A DNA stretch of 64,000 bases from Piezodorus guildinii (GCA_023052935.1 CM041298.1:114036977-114100976); one strand, 5' to 3'; positions 1-10,802 are shown, numbered from the stretch's first letter. Program-made: numbers and translations. The notes: a model not told the origin generated them from the sequence alone.

Positions 1-65
<65 letters not shown>

Positions 66-80
66 TGAGAGGGAGGGAGA
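1..80. repeat. (TA)n/(GA)n microsatellite
   Basis: Perfect TA dinucleotides to about base 42 pass into GA dinucleotides to about base 66, then degenerate GA-rich sequence. It continues past the left edge of the window. Confidence 0.95.
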
Positions 81-184
81 TTTTAGTAGGCGACGAAAAC
101 TCTATATACACGATATAGTCAAGATGGAAAAATGGAAAAGAAGGAAAATGAACTAGGATCTATAGTCCAGATGCATTGTTAACT

Positions 185-400
185 ACCTCATCGAACATAC
201 CTCTAGAAATATTTTTGAACATTTTTTTTTCGTACCATACTTATTACAAAAATGCATTTCTTGCGGTCCTAAAACTCTTACTAAGCAGCTAATTTATTTG
301 ACGAAGAGTTCAATCACATCCGATTTTCTAGCCCATCGAACATACGATTAGCTTTTTTTTTTTAAACTAATCTGTAATGTCTCAAAAATGGTTAATAAAC
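185..400 (+). repeat. Repeat F, copy 1 (unclassified interspersed repeat)
   Basis: The 12-mer catcgaacatac occurs at 189-200 and 334-345 in the same orientation. The block, including the stretch ending ctcaaaaatgg, recurs in inverse orientation at 9590-9835. No coding potential or family match is recognised. Confidence 0.6.
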
Positions 401-600
401 CTTATTAATGACCGCCAGAAGAGCAAGAGTATAGCGAAACTACGCGGAGGCTGGCGGCCCACATCAGCTGGCGCCCCCTAGCGCGCTAGCTTCCGACGCC
501 AAAACAGTTCATTTCAAACAGTTAGTGAACTAATTTCTTAAAACATCCCGTTTCCTTCTATCCTCCAAGCGTGCCCGAAATATTTCAATCTTCTCTTTCT
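401..600. other. Gene-free stretch with a GC-rich patch
   Basis: Bases 410-500 are markedly GC-richer than the surroundings and hold a palindromic gcgcgctagc-like core. No ORF or repeat partner was recognised inside the window. Confidence 0.4.
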
Positions 601-614
601 AATGGTTTCGTCTA

Positions 615-1400
615 CCCTCCTACCTCATGGACCCGAGTGTATACTGATGGATCAGCTACGGGTGCTATTGCGAACGGTGGAGCTGGGGTCCATATAGAAT
701 TCCCAAGTCGAAACACCCTAGACGAAAACATTCCAACAGGCTTAAGATGCACAAATTTCAAAGCTGAAGAACAGGCGATCTTGGAGGGCAGCAAAATACT
801 GAGGCGGCTCAACAGAAACGCAGACTCAAAAATACTCTTTCTGTCAGACGATCTTTACTACATGCCCTGAAGTCAAAAAGAAAACTATAATTTCACACTC
901 TTGTAGAAGAAATTGAAAATCTACAATTGCAGTATAGTGAAGTGGTACTGCAATGGATACCAGGGCACTGCGGTCTGTACGGAAATGAAGTAGCCGGCCG
1001 TCTTGCAAAGGAAGGAGCAGCATTACCACAACCAAACTGCACCCAGACCCTCCTGGAGGCGATATCAATAAATAGGGCTGCAGTGAATGCTAAATGGAAT
1101 GTTCGAATCGCGACCCAGAAGACGCCTACTACTAAATGAGTAGAAAGAAACAAGTTGTGCTCTCCAGGCTCAGAACTGGCCATAACAGAATGAGGGCACA
1201 CCTCTATACAAATTTTGGCAGGAGAAAGCTCCCTCTGTGGATGTAGAACTGGTGACCAGGCTGCAGAGCACATCCTGCAGACGTGCCCTCATCTAGAAGA
1301 CATCAGGAAGCGGATCTGGTCAAAACCTACCGAGTTGGTGACTAAGCTGTATGGTGATTCTGGAGGACCTCAAGAGGACCATTGAGTTTACAGTTTTACT
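615..1400 (+). pseudogene. RNase H domain and C-terminal remnant of LINE ORF2
   Basis: Frame one reads RVYTDGSATG, AEEQAIL and FLSDD, the usual order of RNase H acidic residues, up to a stop at 868-870. After a frameshift the reading continues in another frame with WIPGHCGLYGNEVAG and LAKEGAA, the C-terminal RNase H signature. A stop follows near 1137. A further frame from about 1150 reads LRTGHNRMRAHL, CRTGDQAAEHILQTCPHLE and ends near 1388, which is the conserved tail after RNase H in such elements. RNase H would remove RNA from the RNA/cDNA hybrid. The reverse transcriptase itself is absent because of 5' truncation. Frame breaks make this a pseudogene. Confidence 0.8.
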
Positions 1401-1441
1401 CTCGGACATCGCCATTTGAGGGAAGAACGAAGAAGAAGAAG
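615..1441 (+). mobile_element. 5'-truncated RNase H-bearing non-LTR retrotransposon
   Basis: This is the 3' end of a LINE inserted by target-primed reverse transcription. The 14-mer aatggtttcgtcta flanks it as a perfect target-site duplication (601-614 and 1442-1455), and the 3' tail is GAA/AGA-rich (1425-1441). It encodes an RNase H domain and a C-terminal extension, so it comes from an I, R1 or related RNase H-containing lineage rather than from the Jockey element at 13.8 kb, whose ORF2 ends without RNase H. Decay includes at least two frame disruptions. The exact family is not resolved. Confidence 0.85.
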
Positions 1442-1455
1442 AATGGTTTCGTCTA

Positions 1456-2220
1456 TGGATTCATTGTTAATTCTTAATCTGTATTCCTGTTCACTGTTTT
1501 TGGCTAGTCTCATAATTATCCTTAAATTTTTCTCTCATTTGTTCCCAAGTCTTCCCGTTTTCTCTTTCCCAAAGTTAGCGTTTTGCCTGCATACAGCGCT
1601 TCCGGTATTATTACATGTGTTGTACTGTCTGAATTTACTGTTCTAGATATAGATTTTTTTATTATACTTTGTCTGCTCCTTGCTAGTGCAGTAAATATTT
1701 AATTTGCTCTTGATTTTATCTCAATCTTCTCTAACCCATTTGCAGTGATAAATTTCTCCCAAAATATTTCAATTCTTCAACTTTTTTGATTTTGCCATAT
1801 TTTTTGTCCATAAACTTCCTTCCTAAGGAATCGCTTGTCATTAGTTAAGTTTTTTTTAATTCGAAACATTTTGCTTATAAATACTTAATAAATATGTATA
1901 CACTAAGATATATTCAAGAAGACAAACACAAAAAAATACATTCACTAGAAAATGTCACTTTTTGTCCTTATAAAGAGTGGTGCCCTAAAGAAATCTGGAG
2001 GGGAGTGGATTGATGAGGGCGTGCGAGGCGGCACAGAACGAGCGCCAGTTTTTGCCCTCTTCTTTTGCCCCTCTATTGTATTCTCCGTCGATGACGGGAT
2101 ATTGTGATTTATAAAGGAACAACTAAAACTTATAAAAACGTTATATATCGATATACATAGATGTAAACATACTTTTTTTTTGGAAAGGAAACTACAAATA
2201 TATTTTAACTTTCACTTATA
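1456..2220. other. Gene-free AT-rich stretch
   Basis: No supported gene. A GC-richer island lies at about 1979-2100 with no readable coding frame or recognised repeat partner. Confidence 0.4.
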
Positions 2221-2236
2221 TATATATATTTATTAT

Positions 2237-2284
<48 letters not shown>
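2221..2284. repeat. (TA)n microsatellite with ATT interruption
   Basis: Simple TA repeat broken by a short TTA run. It lies directly before Repeat A copy 1. Confidence 0.9.
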
Positions 2285-2287
<3 letters not shown>

Positions 2288-2295
2288 TTAATTTT

Positions 2296-3160
2296 TACTT
2301 TAACTTACCTATATATGGAATATATAATAAGGGAAAGTATTGCGATCGTGAAAATTTTTGACTTCTAATTTCCAACGGAAATATGCGTTTTAGGGTCCCC
2401 TGAGTCCAAATGACCAAGTCCAAGTGTGTGTGTGGTAAGTCCAGCGCATAAATGAAAAGTCCTTTGAAACTGAAATTTCATATTTAAGACAGCTATACGC
2501 CCGAGAATGTTACAGCAACTTTTAGATCTAAATCAGAAGAGCCACTTTATACTATGCATTTTGCACCTTTTTACGATTTTTTCAAAAACGATTCTAACAT
2601 TTCTGATTAAACTGGCTAAATCGACGTAAAGTTGGACGGGCTTTAATGTCTCTTAGGTTTAATTCTGATTGAAATAGTCTGACAGGGCTTAATTCCAATA
2701 TTTTAAAATTTCTTCCTCTAAAGTAGTTTTGATTTAAAAAAAAAATATATATAAAATTGACCATATCATCTGATTACCATTGCTAAAAAACAGGTAAATA
2801 TATAAGTTGAACGAATTCGATATCCAAATAAAGGAGAAAACTGCAAAAAATATTTGTTTAATGCAATTTTATGTATATCAGCAACATGTATAATATTGGA
2901 ATGCTGAAGATACCAGAAAAAGTATTATCTTATACATACTGTTGTTAGTGTTAACGGACTTTGATGAAAAGCCGATAAAACAAACCGATTGTCGTAGATA
3001 ATAATATAATGGATTATTTAATAAAACACATGTTTCTATTAAAATCTAATGTAATTCTTTAACAATTTATTTCGTTTCTAAATTTATTTGAAAATTCTTA
3101 TATTAATATAAATAGCGGAGTTAATTGAAAGTCGTGAGTTGCGCGCACCAGATTTTTCAA
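2296..3160 (+). repeat. Repeat A, near-full copy 1
   Basis: Member of an unclassified repeat of about 0.85-0.9 kb with more than ten copies or fragments in this window. The left end reads acttacctatatatgg then gggaaagtattgcgatcgtg. The right end reads gttgcgcgcaccagattttt. Interior landmarks shared by all copies are a cgatcgtgaaaa start, a gtgtgtgtgtgg run, a tatactatgcattttgcacc block and an atcgacgtaaa block. No long ORF is conserved. Both ends contain the motif ctttcacttacct in inverse orientation, which hints at terminal or subterminal inverted repeats and hence a non-autonomous DNA transposon, but this is inference. Confidence 0.75.
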
Positions 3161-3872
3161 CTTTGTGTAAGCCGACTACAGGTATTCTTTCAGTTTTTTT
3201 TTTTTTATCACCCCAATCCATATCGACTGAGCGAAAGAAAAATACAAACTAATTGGTATTATTAGCCTGAAATGTAAAGAAAATAATCAGTTAGAGGTAA
3301 GGATCATCTAAACAATAACCAAGGATGTAACCCAAGTTGAACTTTTGTAACAGTATATATGGCAGAACTAGGTATTACAGAGCACTAGAATTCTACTTAA
3401 TATCCACTAAATAAACTCAAATGTTGGTTAAAATATTGGTTATTCTATATAGAGACTTACTTTCGGTCCAGGTTGATATTTTTTAATTCCAGAAAGTAAT
3501 TTTTATTCCTGGAGAAGACCTCTTTTAGCGGAAGGCTTGACGGTCAGCCCCTGGAGTGTGCTTTGTGCCGCCGCGTGATGTACTGCCTGTTAAATGGTCC
3601 TCTGTCCCGCTACATTTAGCAGTCAGCCGGCATGTTCTTCTGTATCTACGTGTTTCCTTTTTTTTTACAGTTAATTCATTTCTTTCTATTTATCTTTTTC
3701 ATTTTTTTTTCTCCAATTTTTAGACTTTAATAATCAGTATTAGATTATTATTCTGACAGCCGATTAGAGCTGACGTATTACAGGCACTCATAGAAAATAG
3801 AAATAGAAAAAAAATTATTCTGGGACTTTATCCCTTAAGAATAACTGATCTTAAGAATCTTATAGTACTTTA
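3161..3872. other. Gene-free AT-rich stretch
   Basis: Nothing recognised. A slightly GC-richer patch lies at 3520-3640. Confidence 0.4.
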
Positions 3873-3874
3873 TA

Positions 3875-4776
3875 TTGGGTTGATGCAAAATTAATGCAGG
3901 TTTTTAGTAGGTATTGTAAATACGCCATATCTTTACTTTAACCATATATATTTAATCAAAATAATTTCCATCTGAATCAATACACTTTTGCCAACGTTCA
4001 ACAAGCTTTCTTATTCCACCAGAAAAAAAATCCGAATCCCTGGACTCAATGAAATCACGAAAAGAATTTTCAATGTCGTCCTGGTTTTGAAAATTTTTCT
4101 CCCTCAAAAAGTTGTCCAGATGCCTGAAAAAGTGGAAGTCTGTAGGAGAGAGGTCAGGTGAATAAGGCGGATGTTGGAGAACTTCGTAGCACAACTCGTG
4201 CAGTCGTCGAAGCGTTGGTTGTGCAACGTGTGGTCTGGCGTTATCGTGGAGCAGGATCGGCCCCTTCCGATTCATCAATGCTGGGCAAAGACGTTGCAAT
4301 TTTTGAGTTCCGAGTTCCGCCGCCATTTCTCGTGTGGTTTTGGTTGGGTCTTCTTCCACTTTTGACCTCAGCTGGTCGTTGTCCAGAGCAAGATGACGGC
4401 GCCGACCTTCCTTGTCTTCGAGGTCGAAATCTCCTCTGCGAAACTTCTGGAACCAACGCTGCACCGTGCACTCATTAATAGCCCCCTGACCCCACACTTC
4501 ATTAATATTACGAGCCGTTTGCGCAGCGCTACGCCCTAATTTAAATTCGTAAAAATAAATTTGACGAAAATCGCACTTTGACATTTTCGATTTTACTTGA
4601 CCTTTGAACACACTGAACAAAACGATTTTACTAAACAAATTCATGGTGAAAGAGAGGGTATTAGATAAGGTTTGTTTTGGTATAATAATGATCAATGTTA
4701 GGATTAGCTTTGTTTACACAATTGGAATTAAGATATTGCAATAGAGGAAACCTGCATTAATTTTGCATCAACCCAA
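3875..4776 (-). mobile_element. mariner-A copy 1, internally deleted (902 bp)
   Basis: The terminal inverted repeats begin ttgggttgatgcaaaattaa and mirror at 4748-4776. The target TA is duplicated at 3873-3874 and 4777-4778. The terminus and transposase style fit the cecropia/Hsmar1-like group of mariners. The element is about 0.4 kb shorter than a complete mariner because the middle of the transposase gene is missing. The copy at 60547-61447 carries the same deletion, so this form multiplied after the deletion arose. Confidence 0.93.
3952..4695 (-). pseudogene. mariner-A transposase with internal deletion
   Basis: The open frame is 247 residues, against about 345 for a complete mariner transposase. 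The N-terminal HTH DNA-binding region is present (YEFKLGRSAAQTARNINE, then FQKFRRGDFDLEDKEGRR). After AAELGTQ the frame jumps to LCPALMNRKGPILLHDNARPH. The segment with the first catalytic Asp and the linker is therefore gone. The second Asp (HDNARPH) and third Asp (YSPDLSPTDFHFF), which would be D and D of the D,D34D triad, remain. The C-terminus ends with WQKCIDSDGNYFD. The protein could still bind terminal repeats but cannot catalyse transposition. The likely methionine is that of MSKCDF rather than the upstream one. Confidence 0.9.
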
Positions 4777-4778
4777 TA

Positions 4779-5214
4779 GTTGTCAGCATTAAAATAATGA
4801 AAATTTGCTTTCCAAGCATACAATTGTGCTACAATATCACAATTGGTCGAACCAAATTTTCGGTAATAAGTACATAAAAATATTAATAAATATTGAAGAA
4901 ATGAACAGAAATATTAGGACTACTGACTTTAGTAATTAAACCCATCCATATAGCATAATGCGTTTTATTGTTTTTATTCGTTTAACGTCACGTTTGTTCA
5001 TTGAATGTCACTTTAGAATTAGCCACTACAGGGGCTAATTATAAGACGTTCATTGTTGTTGTTATACTGAATCCTCTGTTTACAACCCTTCAGCATTTTC
5101 TTCGAGTATTTAGTTTTATTATTAATTTTCTAGAAGCATACTTAATATTAAAAGGATAGATCGTATCAGCAACAAAAAAAAAAACAAGTTATCCTCAAAA
5201 GTTTACCAAAGGAA
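4779..5214. other. Gene-free AT-rich stretch
   Basis: No gene or recognised repeat. Confidence 0.4.
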
Positions 5215-5425
5215 TGGCATATATTGAAATGGAGGTGAACAGGTCATGTGGCTAGGCTGGGTCCTAGAAGATGGTCTAAAATATCTACCGAGTGGATTCC
5301 AAGGGAACGAAAGAGATGGCGAGGAAGACCACTGACGAGGTGGAGGGACGAACTAGTGCAAGTAATGGGGATTGTTGGGCTTCAGTGGCCAGAAATAGGC
5401 AAATGTGGAATAATGTGACAAAAAA
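5215..5425 (+). pseudogene. C-terminal scrap of an RTE-like LINE polyprotein
   Basis: One frame reads TGHVARLGPRRWSK, STEWIPRERKRWRGRPLTRW and RDELVQVMG, interrupted by one stop just before TGHVAR. The order GHVAR, then W, then GRP-TRW-RDE is the typical extreme C-terminus of endonuclease/reverse-transcriptase LINE proteins of the RTE type. No RT motifs remain. A short truncated insertion or relic. Confidence 0.75.
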
Positions 5426-5499
5426 GCTATCATTAAATACATGGTTAAAAAACACTAATAACTTTTTTCTCTATCTTCAAGTATATCACGTATAATCGG

Positions 5500-5770
5500 C
5501 CGCCATTTTAAAACTAACCAGCTGATATCAACGTTTAGGTGTTAGGATCATCGTTGAATGGACTAGTATTTTTGTGGCGAATTTAAAAGAAAATAGTTCA
5601 GTAGTTTCGGAGAAATGCCGTGGACGACGGACGGTGGACAAAAGTATTTTTTTTATTTTTTTTTTTTATCGGTATTCGGACTTTACGCATCTCGAAACGT
5701 AAGCGCTCAAATTTTGAGCAGGGGTATTTTTTTGGTCGATTACAAAGGCCGATTATTGAAAATAATAAAC
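5500..5770 (-). repeat. Repeat B, copy 1
   Basis: The stretch with gagaaatgccgtggacgac and the distal caaattttgagc recurs with divergence at 10045-10120, 37365-37510 and 52610-52700. Unclassified, non-coding. Confidence 0.55.
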
Positions 5771-5774
5771 CAAT

Positions 5775-5960
5775 AGGTTAATTATAAGAATGCAATATGA
5801 TAACAAATAATTAGTTGTTTTCAAAATCTTCCAAAAACAGTTCATTTCAATAAACTTTAAAACGATTCAACGTTTCAGGGTCATTCTACATCATCAGGAC
5901 TCAGTTTACTTTCTATCACATAATATTTTACTATTCCTGATGATTTGTCAACAAAATTTC
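5775..5960 (-). mobile_element. PLE-type 3' end carrying a hammerhead motif (diverged copy)
   Basis: On the minus strand this reads a CTGATGA box at about 5890-5897, then GAAACGTT at about 5869-5876, then taaactttattgaaa-like sequence. It is the same family as the arms of the 10702-11192 palindrome but only a single arm is present. Confidence 0.6.
5861..5905 (-). ncRNA. Hammerhead ribozyme-like motif (degenerate)
   Basis: Both conserved boxes, CTGATGA and GAAAC, are present in order, followed by GTT as the presumptive cleavage triplet. Helix I could form from gagtc with gaatc with one mismatch. Helix II between the boxes is weak. Activity is unlikely. Confidence 0.5.
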
Positions 5961-6689
5961 TTCTTCTGTCTGGTTAAAAAAAAATGCATACAGATGTTTT
6001 ATTGACGTAATTAGTGTTTTGTTTCTTTTTAACTAAAGGGAAGTAATTTCTCGAGGAAACAACTTGTAAAGATTAAGTTCCTTTTCCATATGAATTTTTC
6101 TTAAGGACGTTTAAGGTATATATACCCTCAGTTTTATACTTTGCTGCAATTTTTTGAACATTTCGATATTTTTACTGCACTATTTTCGACTTTTTACTAC
6201 ACGAAAATCCGGTCTCTATATATTTATAAATTTTAAATAACTGAATTTCAGAGAGTAATTGACCGAACATTATTAAGGCAACAGGGTGAGTTTTAATTAG
6301 GAATAGGGGTATAGTATATTTTTAAAAAATTCGGATAACAGCATCAAATATTAATTAAAAAAATCCTTTTATATTATTAAAAGAAAATATAAAAACTGAA
6401 TAATAATGTTATATCAAAACAAACAAGTCTACACATACCATGAAAACATGTTTGGACAACATAGAAATTTCATTTTAAGAAATTAACCATTATTTATAAT
6501 AAAAAAAATAATAAATGGTGAAGTTTAGTAGAAAATACGTTAATTAAATATTTATTATAATATCTTGAATGTAAGTGAACGTATATGATAATTCACTATC
6601 ACTAAATTTAAAGAATTTTTATATCTCGCCTTAACAATAAAAAACGCTGGATCCGCTCTTGTGAGACAATTCTCACAGGTATTAGACAC
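5961..6689. other. Gene-free AT-rich stretch
   Basis: Nothing recognised. Confidence 0.4.
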
Positions 6690-7045
6690 TAGTCATTATT
6701 CACCTGCCATCTGTCGTACAGACTTTTTTAGGCATCTGGACAAATTTTTGGGGGAGAAAAAATTTTAAAACCAGGATAACTTTTTTTTTTTTCCTCTATC
6801 CTAAAGGGTCCTTGGCTCAGATTATAACAAACCACAGGATGAAATTGAAAATGCTTTTCGGGGAGTTCATTGCATTCAGGAATCCAGATTTTATTCTAGC
6901 TGGAATGAGAAGGCTTCATGAACCTTGTCAAAGTGCAATGATTCTGACGGAAATTAGTTTGAATAAATATAAACAATCAAAGAGAAAATATAGCGTATTT
7001 TCAATGAATATTAAAAACCTGTGTAATTTCGACCGAATATTGTAA
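6690..7045 (+). pseudogene. Old mariner-A transposase C-terminal relic
   Basis: Conceptual translation across frame breaks gives FFRHLDKFLGEKNFKT, then after about 50 foreign bases (6779-6832) DEIENAFRGFIAFRNPDF and AGMRRLHEPCQSAMILTE. This aligns in order with the end of the mariner-A transposase at 3952-4695. The catalytic residues lie upstream and are lost. It is clearly older than the other mariner-A copies. Confidence 0.8.
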
Positions 7046-7436
7046 AATAATTGACCAAAATTATACAAAAGTGTTGGTTTATTTTTTTTTTTATGGACTA
7101 TAAACTTTTCAGTGTATCAAGAAAACTAATTCATTTATTACCAGATTTAGGGAAGCAAAAGACGAAATCCAAACATTTTCGTGCCTTTCCTTTGTGGCAT
7201 AATTTAGCGCTCTCCTGAGAAAACCACGCGGCAATAAACACTTCAAGGAGCTGTTGAGTTGAGGGACGAGAAAATCTGTAACATCAGCCAGGAGCCTCTG
7301 AATTGCTAATGAAAACTTTTCTTTGAGTACTACAGACCCGGAGTAAAAGCCTCGGTGTTTTATTAAAGTTTCCTCGACTCATCATGTTATCATCACAGCT
7401 GCACGATGTCTTGCAGGGCGATGTTTGGTGGATTTG

Positions 7437-7438
<2 letters not shown>
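7046..7438. other. Gene-free stretch
   Basis: No gene or repeat partner recognised in the window. Confidence 0.35.

Positions 7439-7513
<75 letters not shown>
7439..7513. repeat. 75-base T homopolymer
   Basis: An uninterrupted run of about 75 T. It may be the poly(A) tail of a minus-strand retrocopy, though nothing to its right is recognised as a retrogene. Length may be imprecise because of sequencing. Confidence 0.9.
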
Positions 7514-7514
<1 letters not shown>

Positions 7515-7727
7515 ATTCTTCGAAAATTCTTACATTATTTTTGAATAATCTGACATAGACATGAAATAATCTGTACCTGAGGTAATCTGTAATCTTTATA
7601 TATATATATATATAGGAGCGAATTTCGAATATAGTTCGAATCCCGGCTGTGGCAGAATATTATTTATTCTGTTAATTCAGTCGGAGGTCGACCCTAGGGT
7701 ATGAAGGCCCTCCTAGGGCAGCGGGTG

Positions 7728-7750
7728 GGTAATAATAATAATAATAATAG
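7728..7750. repeat. (AAT)n microsatellite
   Basis: Short AAT run at the 3' side of the minus-strand LINE fragment. It may derive from the simple-repeat tail of that LINE. Confidence 0.8.
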
Positions 7751-7775
7751 GCTTAGCAAACCCGAAGGTTCGATG

Positions 7776-8336
7776 CCGATACCACCAAATACCGCCTACA
7801 CAGACTCAACTGTCACACAGACACAAGCCCAACAACTTTACTCGCCCATTTGAGTCTCCGCGATGCAGTTAGCTCAATTATATTCATAAGATAAAAGTTC
7901 CGCAATTCCGCGTTGTGCAACCTTCTAAACTCCCCAGTGGCCTCATCTCTCTTCGGACGAAATATTTTACGCAATACCTTATTTTCGAAAACCTTAAGCC
8001 GTTGTTCATCCTTCAAAGTAAGCGGCCACGTTTCACATCCGTAAAGAACCGTTGGAAGAATAATAGTTTTATAAATTCTAACCTTTAAGTTTTTAGATAG
8101 AAGCCGCGAACTAAGTAAATTAGCAACTGAATAATAACACGCATTTCCCACCTTTAACCGGGACTTTATTTCTTCCTGGATTTCATTTTTTCTAGTTATA
8201 ATTGAACCTAAATACTTGAATTTCTCTACGCGTTCAAAAGTATGCCCTGATACATCAATATCACCAAGATCAACACAGTTTCTGCTAGTAATCATATAGT
8301 AGCAGAAACTGAGTATGAAGTGGGTACCCAAAATAA
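7776..8336 (-). pseudogene. RTE-like LINE ORF2 C-terminal fragment (LINE-E copy 1)
   Basis: A minus-strand frame of about 170 residues reads FKYLGSIITRKNEIQEEIKS, YKTIILPTVLYGCETWPLTL, then RLKVFENKVLRKIFRPKRDE and RRLKWASKVVGL. These blocks in this order are the thumb/C-terminal region after the reverse transcriptase of RTE-type LINEs. RT catalytic motifs are missing by 5' truncation. It sits inside SINE-A copy 1, so the SINE is the older insertion. A closely related fragment lies at 23945-24545. Confidence 0.85.
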
Positions 8337-8599
8337 TTGGGGGGGGAGGGAGGGGAAACCTGGCGGCTGAGCGTTATTAAGGTCTGATCACCTCATTGCA
8401 CTGCTGTTGGCCTAGAAACAGTACGAACTGGAGTACTATACGTACTGAGCCCAAGACCCTTCATGGGTTGTAGTGGTACAGGTTTTATAACTAATTTTCC
8501 CTTTCTTTCTCCCTGTTACCCAAAGAAGACTTAGAAAAAGATCTTTAAACTAATTTTGAACAAAAACACACAAAAAACAACATAATAAGCATTTAATGA

Positions 8600-8830
8600 T
8601 TCAATGATCAATTACAATGATTGAGTTCTTATGATCAAATATCAAATTTAAACCAAAAAGAGTCGGTGAGGGATAATGGATGCTGGAAAAAAAATTATTT
8701 GAATGTAGAGAAGGAAGAAGCACGGCGTATATTGGAAGGAATGGAATTCCAAAATGAAGTGGAACGGGCAAGAAAGGATCGATCGAAGGCTTTAGTTCTC
8801 TGGGGATAGCGTTGTTCAAAGCACGTGGAA
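8600..8830 (-). pseudogene. CR1/L2-like LINE C-terminal scrap
   Basis: Minus-strand translation of 8690-8830 gives AFDRSFLARSTSFWNSIPSN followed by IRRASSFSTFK, matching the C-terminus of the CR1/L2-like LINE at 54455-55200 (SFLIRSTMVWNSIPPSIRH). Only the extreme end of the protein and part of the 3' UTR remain. Confidence 0.7.
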
Positions 8831-8899
8831 TGAGGATTTAAATTGAAAGATACTTTGGATATAGTAAGGATGCTGGGATTTTATATTTTGGTCAATGTG

Positions 8900-9172
8900 T
8901 TTGTTTATTTATTTAACATTCCTTTATGCTGATATGACTAATCGGAGAATGCTACATTGGGTGTCCTAAATTTTACCTATATAGGCTTAATTAGGATATA
9001 GACCGTTAACGAGTACCTGACATAGCACAGGCTCGGGACCCCCCCGGAGGACGGCATAACTAAGAATTTTTTACTTCCATTAAAAAATCCTAGGGCTACC
9101 TACGTGTTTGAATTCGGGACCTTTGGCATAGGAGGCTGTTATGCTAACTACCATGCTACAGGTAACCTCTAG
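8900..9172 (-). mobile_element. SINE-C copy 1
   Basis: tRNA-derived SINE. On the minus strand a degraded tRNA-like head (9110-9172) is followed by the body with the aaaaaatcctaggg/ttagttatgccgtcc blocks and a tail rich in aataaacaa. Matches 11494-11790 and 63064-63347. Confidence 0.8.
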
Positions 9173-9589
9173 TTTTGTAGAGAAATGACCCAAGGAAGTA
9201 CTGCCTGCGTGTGAAGGGGAGGAGCCACTTCAACTCGGCGTAGAGGTGAGTCACGGGAGACCATCTCGAGGTACCCAAACCAAATCTTAAAAAACAATCC
9301 ATGAACGATCCACCCTGTTCTCAAAAACCATACAGTGGCACCGTACACCGCACAGCCGTAGTATAAGTTTAAGGGAAAGGTCAGAAAGGGTTCCGAGTTA
9401 CTCATAATAGGGTAACTATAAACTATACATATTCAAAAGAAAAGTTCTCATTAAAGGGAAGTGGGGCCCTAGAATGCAATGAAGGGACAATAGCCATGAA
9501 CAATGACATGAGACTAAAAGCCCTCTTGCTATTTTCGGCGACACATTCACCCCTATTTTTTTCTTAACACTCTGGCTGTATATATTGTT
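9173..9589. other. Gene-free stretch, moderately GC-rich
   Basis: No coding homology is recognised despite a 78-codon minus-strand frame. Confidence 0.35.
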
Positions 9590-9835
9590 CGAAATATTTT
9601 TTAGTAAGAGTTTCTAAACCGCAAGAAACGTATTTTCGTCATTTTTGAGACATAAGAGACTAGTTAAAACAAAAACTAATCGTATGTTCGATGAGCTAGT
9701 AATCGTGACATAATTAGACACTTCATCAAATTAATTAGCTTAGAACGGCAAGCAATGCAGTTTTGTAATAACTATTGTATACAGAAATTTTTAAAAAATA
9801 TTTCTAGATGTATGTTCGATGAGATAGTCAGCCAT
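9590..9835 (-). repeat. Repeat F, copy 2
   Basis: Inverse copy of 185-400, with the 12-mer gtatgttcgatg at 9682-9693 and 9810-9821. Confidence 0.6.
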
Positions 9836-10029
9836 GCACCTGGCTCCTGGACTATCAGATTCCGTGCTACAGCCTCTTTGCTTGGCAAATCCATCGTTTT
9901 TTCCTCAATTAGCAGTTTAACGCAGTCTTAATTAAACTGGTGGTTGGTAATTATTAAAATTAACATGGAAAAACATTTCCGAGTTTTCCAGCTTCAGTGT
10001 TATTAAATTACTTCATATTTAATGAACCT

Positions 10030-10701
10030 TTTTAATCGACCAAAAAAAAAAAAAAAAACCCCCATAAAATTTGAGAGCTCATGTTTCAAGATGCTTAGAA
10101 TCCGAATAACGAATAAAAATATCGCTTACATATACGCATGTAACTAAGTTATTTTCGAAGATAGAGAAAAAAATCATTATTATTAGGTGAAAAAAAAAAT
10201 TAAAATTGTACACATATATACGCTCATAACTCAGGTATTTTGACGAAAGAGAGATTTGTGTAGATTGTTTTAGAATCAGTATAAACAAATAAATAAAGAA
10301 AACAAATTCAAATGTATATTCAAGTAACAGATTATAATAGATGTAATTACATAAAAAATCGGTTATTAATAAAGATAGAAAAAAATGAATCGAGATGAAG
10401 ACAACTCGATGAACAAAGTGCAAAAAAAAAATAAAATAAAAAAATCATCTTATATGGTCAAGCCACAACTTATAAGAGATATGATTTCCTGATAACTCTC
10501 CTAAAATTGATAGAGAATTAAATTTTGGACCAAATGAAAAATTAATCATTTAATTTAGATATTGCGTTTTGAAATCAGTGGTAGTGTTATGATATGATGC
10601 TTTGAATTAGTGCTTTTCGTATTACTTAATTGCCTATCAACAGCCTTATAAACAGTTATACCCTAATATTATTATTTGGAAATAATAAACCATTGTGTAA
10701 T
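10030..10701 (+). repeat. Repeat B/G, copy interrupted by the hammerhead palindrome
   Basis: From about 10045 it resembles Repeat B (ttgagagctcatgtttc, gaataacgaataaaaat). From about 10497 it matches 12893-13130, including ctaatattattatttggaaa. It continues after the 491-bp insertion at 11193-11230. Confidence 0.6.
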
Positions 10702-10760
10702 TTCAATAAAATAGTTGGTTTCTATTTCTTCCCAAAAAAGTTTATTTCAGTAAACTTTAA

Positions 10761-10802
10761 CGAGTCAACGTTTTGGGGGCCTTCCCCATCATCAGGACTC
10801 AC
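10761..10802 (-). ncRNA. Hammerhead ribozyme-like motif, left arm
   Basis: Read on the minus strand: helix I strand gagtc, box CTGATGA, helix II ggggaaggcccc, then AAAAC where GAAAC is required, then GTT and gactc, which pairs perfectly with gagtc. A G-to-A change in the GAAA box should abolish cleavage. Confidence 0.65.

Larger units (their letters stand above)
7612..8490 (+). mobile_element. SINE-A copy 1, split by a LINE insertion
   Basis: Bases 7640-7720 carry the B-box ttcgaatcccggctgtg and the downstream SINE-A body with the gaatattatttattctgtt block. The remaining body resumes at about 8355-8485 with ggcggctgagcg, cctcattgcactgctgttgg and ends ccttcatgggttgtagtgg. The intervening 0.6 kb is a minus-strand RTE-like LINE fragment. 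The A-box end is eroded. Confidence 0.75.

Noticed and set aside
4158..4478. Plus-strand open frames over the mariner-A copies (also at 60832-61152)
   Set aside because: Antisense shadows of the transposase; they recur only because the element recurs.
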